Source: JAJVID01 sp963743425 (GTDB lineage Bacteria; Acidobacteriota; Blastocatellia; RBC074). From it: a stretch of DNA of 64,000 nucleotides. The notes under the pieces were generated by a model that did no database searches, had not been told where the DNA came from, and saw only the letters and a list, made by a program, of their open reading frames with translations. This document shows positions 57,049-64,000 of this stretch, piece after piece (position 1 is the stretch's first letter; every line of letters begins with the position of its first letter). The stretch covers positions 496,001-560,000 of the forward strand of contig CAVUPU010000003.1 in assembly GCA_963743425.1 (NCBI GenBank), written 5' to 3'. Made by a program: the position numbers and the translations under genes.

Positions 57049-58646
57049 GGGGCGCCGTCGCCTTCGTCCTGCTGATTGCCTGCACCAATGTAGCCAATAT
57101 CCTCCTGGCGCGCAGTTTGTCACGACAGAAGGATATTGCGCTCCGCGCCGTGTTGGGGGCGAGCCGTTGGCGTCTGATCCGGTTGCTGCTTACTGAAAGC
57201 GTCCTGCTTTCAGTTATGGGAGGAGCTCTGGGTGTGCTCCTGGCAATGTGGGGAATCGAGGTGACCGCCGCCGTTCCCTCCGGCAAACCCGAACCGTACA
57301 CCCCTTATGCGATTCCACTTGAACATATCGGCCTAAATGGCCAGGTTCTCAGCTTCACCTTTGCGCTGTCGCTGTTGGTGGGGATCATCTTCGGCCTTAT
57401 TCCGGCGCTTCAAGCTTCACGGCCCGACCTGAACCAATCGCTCAAAGAAGGTAGCCCGAGGGCCTCAGGGGGATCGGGCCGCACTCGAAGCGTACCGGTG
57501 GTCTGCCAGATCGCGCTCTCACTCGTGCTCCTCATCGGCGCGGGGTTGATGATCAAGAGCTTTCTGCGTTTGCAACAGGTTGATCCGGGGTTTCAGACGG
57601 AAAACGTGCTGACGGCTAAAATCATTTTGCCCAAGTCGAAGTATTATCGCCCCAGTATTCAGCGCCAATTCTACGAGGAAGTGTTAAGGCGTATCGAGGC
57701 ATTGCCCGGCGTTGTCGCGGCATGCATCACGAAAGGCCTTCCGTTGAGCGAAGACGATTATGGCTGGTTTATCCAGATCGAGGGACAACCTCCCCAGCCT
57801 TCCTATATGAAAACTATCTCCCAGTTTCGCCATGTGAGCGCCAAATACTTCCGAGCCATGGGCATTGAGCTGCTGGATGGTCGTCCCTTCAACGAGGGCG
57901 ATACTTACGATGGAAAGCTGGTGGGCATCATCAACGAGACTTTTGCGCGCCGCTTCCTGGCCGGTGAAAACCCGATCGGCAAGCGCGTAAACGGTGGCGG
58001 CAGAGGGTGGGTCGAGATTGTCGGCGTAGTTAAAGATTCGAAATTCACCGCCATTCATGAAGAACCTGTGCCCGAAATGTATGCGCCTTATTTTCAGGGC
58101 TTCACACCGGAGATGAGTATTGTGGTCCGCGCCGCATCCGATCCGATGAGTCTGGCGGGCGCCATCAGAAATGAAGTCCTGGCGGTCGATAAAGATCAGC
58201 CCATAGCCCAAATCCAGACCATGGCTGATCGCATCTCCAGTTCGGTCGCCAGACCGCGCTACAACGCCACACTGCTCTCTCTGTTCGCATTGCTGGCTCT
58301 GATCCTGGCAGCGGTGGGCATCTATGGAGTCATCTCGTATACGGTTTCGCAACGCACACACGAGATAGGCATCCGCATTGCGCTCGGCGCGCAACAGCGC
58401 GATGTGCACAAGCTTGTCATCGGGCACGGGATGCTCTTGGCTCTGATTGGCGCGGTGACTGGTCTGGGCGCCGCATTTGCGCTGACTCGTGTGATGTCCA
58501 CGTTGCTCTTCGGCGTGAGCGCAACCGATCCGGCGACGTTTGTTGTAATCACTCTTCTACTGACAACGGTCGCCTTGCTGGCATGCTGGATTCCATCGCG
58601 GCGGGCGACGAAGGTTGATCCGATGGTCGCGCTCAGATGCGAATAG
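57049..58646 (+). pseudogene. C-terminal part of an ADOP permease (5 truncated)
   Basis: The reading frame is homologous from about 57048 (GAVAFVLLIACTNVANILLA), preceded by an in-frame stop. It continues to TKVDPMVALRCE at 58646. It therefore carries the first FtsX block, the second periplasmic domain and the second FtsX block, but lacks the N-terminal helix and first periplasmic domain. An internal start at TTG 57117 or later could allow a shortened product, but none has a clear ribosome binding site. Confidence 0.8.
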
Positions 58647-58770
58647 ATGTCAGATATCAAATATCAGATATCGGATCTAGATATCGATATCAGATGTCAG
58701 ATGTCAGATGTCAGAGGTTAGTGGAAGAGTGGCGGCAATGCTCTCTCACTGACATCTGACATCTAGCATC
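58645..58770. repeat. Heptamer and palindromic repeat tract
   Basis: AGATGTC copies, diverged ATATC-rich repeats and a perfect run CAGATGTCAGATGTCAG (58691-58714). These can pair with CTGACATCTGACATCT at 58749-58764. The layout equals that in the two preceding permease intergenic regions, with one heptamer changed to AGATGTC. Confidence 0.85.
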
Positions 58771-58793
58771 TGGCGCCTTCTCTCAGAGGAATT

Positions 58794-61241
58794 ATGCAAA
58801 CGCTATTTCAAGACCTGCGCTACGGCGCGCGGATGTTGATGAAGAACCCCGGATTCACCTTGATTGCGGTCTTCACGATCGCGCTGGGCATCGGCGCCAA
58901 CACAACGATTTTCAGCGTGCTGAATGCGCTGTTACTGAAGCCATTGCCCGGCATCGCCGACCAGGGACGCATCGTGCAGATCGCGATAACGACGAACGGA
59001 CAAGGCTTCTACTCGGTCTCTTTTGCCGACTATCGGGATTACCGCGACCAGAACTCGACTTTCGGCGGCATCGCAGCCGAAAGCGAGCAACAGTTTCATT
59101 TCGGCACGGATAAGACCGCCGAACGTATCAAAGGCGGGTTGGTAACGGGGAATTACTTCGAGGTTTTAGGCGTTCGCGCAGCGCAAGGACGGCTGCTGCA
59201 GCCCGCCGAAGCGGAGGTCGAAGGAGCCAGTCCGGTCGCCGTCATCAGCGAACGATTGTGGCGCAACCAATTTGGCGCGGAGGCTGTCGTCGGCAAAACG
59301 ATCAGCCTGAATTCCTACACCTACACCGTCATTGGCGTCGCGGCGGAGTTCAAAGGCACGAGTCCGCTGGACGAAAATACCGATGTCTGGATACCGGTGA
59401 CGATGTGGCGGCAAGGCAATCCGTGGATGGCGCAACTTGGAGTTGACTGGCTTAACAATCGCGGTTCGGATTTCGTAGGGTTGTACGGAAGGCTCAAGCC
59501 CGGTGTGACGGTGGAACAGGCGCAAGCCGATCTTTCGACTATTGCCGGGCGGCTCGCGCAATCCTATCCCAAAACCAATGCGAAGCGAGGAGCGCGCGTT
59601 TTTGCCGGTCTCGGTCTGTCGCCAGCGGATGGCAGGGAGTTGCAACAATTCTTTGGCATTCAGTTTGGGATAGTAGGCATTGTCCTGCTGATTGCCTGCG
59701 CCAATATTGCCGGGTTAACGCTGGCGCGCGCGGCTGCGAGGCAGAAAGAGATCGGTGTGCGCCTTGCGCTCGGAGCCGGACGCTTCAGGGTCGCGCGGCA
59801 ACTACTCACCGAAAGCATGTTGCTGGCGGCGCTGGGAGGCGCGCTGGCGCTGGTCGTTGCAGCCTGGCTGTCAGATTGGCTTCGCGCGATGTTGCCGGAT
59901 GAAAAGATTGATATGCAGGCGCAACTCAGCTTCGCGCCGGATTGGCGAATAATGGGATTCACGCTGGGTTTGTCGGTTGTTACAGGATTGCTGTTCGGGC
60001 TTGTACCCGCATTGCAATCCTCAAAGTTGAATTTGCTTCCGCTGCTGAAGGACGCCGGAGGTTCGTTCAGCGGCGCCAGCCGCGCTCGATTGCGCAGCGT
60101 TTTGGTCGTCGGCCAAATCGCATTGTCGCTGGTCTTGTTGGTCAGCGCCGGACTCTGCGTCCGCACGCTGCAAAACGCGCAGGCCATCAACCTCGGCTTC
60201 AGCGCAGAGAACCTGCTGACGGCAAAGCTCGATCTGGGACGGCAAAATTATTCCGAAGCGCAAGGGCGCGTGTTTTATCAGCAACTGCTTGAACGACTGG
60301 GCGGCTTGCCCGGTGTCGAAGCGGTAAGCCTGGCACAGTCAGTGCCGCTGCAAGGCAACAGCAGAGCCAATTCCGTAGTGGTTGATAAGCGTGGGCAATT
60401 CAACCTCCGCTACAACATCGTGACGTCGAGTTATCTGGACACCATGGGCATCCCGTTGTTGCTCGGACGCCGTTTCAACGAACAGGACAACGCCCATGCG
60501 CCGCGTGTCGCTATCATCAATGAAACGTTTGCCCACTATGCCTGGCCGAACGAAAGCCCGGTCGGCAAATTCTTCACCTGGAAAGACCGCGCGGGCGATC
60601 AGCCGATAGAAATCATCGGCGTCGCGCGCGACGCCAAAAGCCAGGATTTATTTCGAAGCCCGCCGAATATCGCCTATTTCCCGCTGGCGCAAAAATACGA
60701 CGGCGGAATGACGCTGCATTTGCGCACGTCGGCGAAGCCGGAACAGTTGCTCGCCGCAACGCAACAGGAAATCCGCGCGCTCGATCCGAAGCTGCCGGTC
60801 TACAACGTCAAAACGCTCGAACAATATCGGCGCGACGCGCTTTCCGACACGCGCATTCAAACCGTCCTGATCGTGGGCTTCGGTTTGCTGGCGCTGGCGC
60901 TGGCGAGCCTCGGCTTGTACGGCGTGCTGTCCTACAGCGTCGCCCAACGCGCGCGGGAAATCGGTATTCGGATGGCGCTAGGCGCAAACAGGAGCGATGT
61001 GTTACGGCTGGTCATCTGGCAGGGGTTTAAGTTGATTTCGATAGGCGTGGCGCTGGGGCTGTCGGGCGCGTTTGCGGCGACGCGGGTCTTGCAGAGTTTG
61101 CTGTACGGCGTCAGCCCGACTGATCCCGCGACTTTTGCCGGGATCACGGTATTGCTGCTGCTCGTCGCGTTACTGGCCTGCTGGATTCCGGCGCGGAAGG
61201 CGACGAAGGTTGATCCAATGGTGGCGTTGCGGTGTGAATGA
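58794..61241 (+). CDS. ADOP-family permease 6
   Basis: 815 residues, start MQTLFQDLRYGARMLM, GAGGAATT before it. First helix region GIGANTTIFSVLNALLL, first FtsX at LLIACANIAGLTLARAAARQ, second module from LVVGQIALSLVLLVSAGLCV, last FtsX YGVLSYSVAQRAREIGIRMA to ATKVDPMVALRCE. Its stop overlaps the start of the N-acetyltransferase by four bases (ATGA), so the enzyme may be translated from the same message. Confidence 0.9.
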   Translation: MQTLFQDLRYGARMLMKNPGFTLIAVFTIALGIGANTTIFSVLNALLLKPLPGIADQGRIVQIAITTNGQGFYSVSFADYRDYRDQNSTFGGIAAESEQQFHFGTDKTAERIKGGLVTGNYFEVLGVRAAQGRLLQPAEAEVEGASPVAVISERLWRNQFGAEAVVGKTISLNSYTYTVIGVAAEFKGTSPLDENTDVWIPVTMWRQGNPWMAQLGVDWLNNRGSDFVGLYGRLKPGVTVEQAQADLSTIAGRLAQSYPKTNAKRGARVFAGLGLSPADGRELQQFFGIQFGIVGIVLLIACANIAGLTLARAAARQKEIGVRLALGAGRFRVARQLLTESMLLAALGGALALVVAAWLSDWLRAMLPDEKIDMQAQLSFAPDWRIMGFTLGLSVVTGLLFGLVPALQSSKLNLLPLLKDAGGSFSGASRARLRSVLVVGQIALSLVLLVSAGLCVRTLQNAQAINLGFSAENLLTAKLDLGRQNYSEAQGRVFYQQLLERLGGLPGVEAVSLAQSVPLQGNSRANSVVVDKRGQFNLRYNIVTSSYLDTMGIPLLLGRRFNEQDNAHAPRVAIINETFAHYAWPNESPVGKFFTWKDRAGDQPIEIIGVARDAKSQDLFRSPPNIAYFPLAQKYDGGMTLHLRTSAKPEQLLAATQQEIRALDPKLPVYNVKTLEQYRRDALSDTRIQTVLIVGFGLLALALASLGLYGVLSYSVAQRAREIGIRMALGANRSDVLRLVIWQGFKLISIGVALGLSGAFAATRVLQSLLYGVSPTDPATFAGITVLLLLVALLACWIPARKATKVDPMVALRCE

Positions 61242-62056
61242 ACGCACGTCATTTGTTACAACTCAGTAGAAAAAAGCGGATCGAATTGGATATAGCGGCC
61301 TATCTCAAAAGAATAGACTATCGCGGCGCGTTGGAGCCTACGGCCGAGACGCTTCGGGCTTTGCACCTTGCGCACATGCTTGCGGCTCCGCTTGAGAACC
61401 TGGATTACCATCTTGGCCGCTGGATGACACTCGATAATTCACATCTCTTCGCAAAAATTGTCAGCGGGCGCCGTGGCGGCGTTTGCTATGAACTGAACGG
61501 CCTGTTTGCGGCAATGCTCGCCGAACTGGGGTTCAAAGTTGAGATGCTTGCCGCGGGAGGAGCGCGTGAAGAAGGCGGATTTGATCCGCCCTTCGATCAC
61601 ATGGCCTTGCTTGTCAGTTTGGATAAACGCTGGCTTGCCGATGTGGGCTTCGGCGACTCTTTCCGCGAACCGCTGCTATTGGACGAACCTGGCGCACAGG
61701 AGAGGGATGACGCCTTCTATCAAATCGCGCGCGACAGCGATTATTTGATACTCCGGCAACGCCGTCATCCCGGCATGTGGAAAGACCTATATCGCTTCAC
61801 GCTTGAACCTTACCAGTATGCTGATTTTGCCGAGATGTGCCATTTTCAGCAAACCTCGCCTCAGTCGCCTTATACGCAGAGGCGCATATGCACGATCGCC
61901 ACTCCGGACGGGCGAATTACGCTGTTCGATATGCGGCTGACGATAACCGGCCGTGGCCAGCGCTCTGAGCGGTTGCTTGAAAACGAGGATGAATACCGGG
62001 CCGCGCTCTATCAGTATTTTGGTATTGATCTGGGCGAGCTGAGGTTCAATGCCTGA
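61238..62056 (+). CDS. nat: Arylamine N-acetyltransferase
   Basis: 272 residues, near the usual 270-290 of the family. The catalytic triad is Cys83 in RGGVCYELN, His121 in PFDHMALLV and Asp135 in ADVGFGD; spacings of 38 and 14 match NAT enzymes. It transfers acetyl or similar groups from CoA to arylamines or hydrazines and can act on antibiotics or other amines. The start overlaps the permease stop, and the next permease starts 22 bases after its stop, so it may be part of the permease operon. The physiological acceptor is unknown. Confidence 0.92.
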   Translation: MNARHLLQLSRKKRIELDIAAYLKRIDYRGALEPTAETLRALHLAHMLAAPLENLDYHLGRWMTLDNSHLFAKIVSGRRGGVCYELNGLFAAMLAELGFKVEMLAAGGAREEGGFDPPFDHMALLVSLDKRWLADVGFGDSFREPLLLDEPGAQERDDAFYQIARDSDYLILRQRRHPGMWKDLYRFTLEPYQYADFAEMCHFQQTSPQSPYTQRRICTIATPDGRITLFDMRLTITGRGQRSERLLENEDEYRAALYQYFGIDLGELRFNA

Positions 62057-62077
62057 AGCTGTCACATGGAGGAAATG

Positions 62078-64000
<1,923 letters not shown>

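Overview
The window looks like a chromosomal segment of an acidobacterium. The main reason is a head-to-tail array of 'orphan' FtsX/MacB-type permeases (ADOP family, about 800 residues, two permease modules, no ATPase) that fills the last 19 kb. Supporting signs are the high GC content, the many secreted peptidases, a BlaI/M56 pair and the number of STAND/TIR proteins. The class (Blastocatellia-like) is inference; there is no rRNA or other marker gene in the window.

Layout. 1-5.5 kb: the distal part of a complex I operon (nuoL 3' part, nuoM, nuoN), with two small genes inserted between nuoM and nuoN, one a frameshifted retropepsin-like gene. 5.6-8.9 kb: a TIR-NACHT-FGE/C-type-lectin protein whose C terminus resembles the variable region of a diversity-generating retroelement (DGR) target. 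A 75-base palindrome is inserted in frame in its lectin domain, and a hairpin spans its start codon. 9-15.5 kb: secreted or envelope metabolism genes (PHP phosphoesterase-like, DUF1080, sulfatase, MFS carrier, an unrecognised exported protein). 15.5-21.6 kb: a two-gene operon (triple TIR-like protein, then a STAND NTPase with 14 WD40 repeats) lying between two direct copies of a 354-base segment. 21.8-32.4 kb: an AT-rich orphan gene, an orphan DUF433 antitoxin, an AspA/AstE-like metallohydrolase, a frameshifted aquaglyceroporin, an S9 peptidase, a D-aminoacylase and a large M14 peptidase. 32.4-38 kb: a DUF104/PIN toxin-antitoxin pair, then BlaI with two tandem M56 (BlaR-like) proteins, one frameshifted and carrying HEAT-like, NTF2-like and CXXCH segments. 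38-41.8 kb: a ROCO protein (LRR-Roc-COR) whose LRRs are nearly identical 69-base units. 42.4-44.4 kb: a second S9 peptidase. 45-64 kb: seven ADOP permeases, of which one is split and partly replaced by an amidohydrolase and the last is frameshifted and runs off the window, plus an arylamine N-acetyltransferase.

Two themes cross the window. First, three unrelated signalling or conflict proteins (TIR-NACHT-lectin, TIR/STAND-WD40, LRR-Roc-COR) each end or begin in a recognition module that looks rapidly diversifying. Second, intergenic space holds several families of perfect inverted repeats (17-38 base arms) and heptamer tandem repeats. Several of these sit immediately upstream of a ribosome binding site, and one lies inside a coding region. 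No CRISPR array, tRNA, rRNA, transposase or reverse transcriptase was found.
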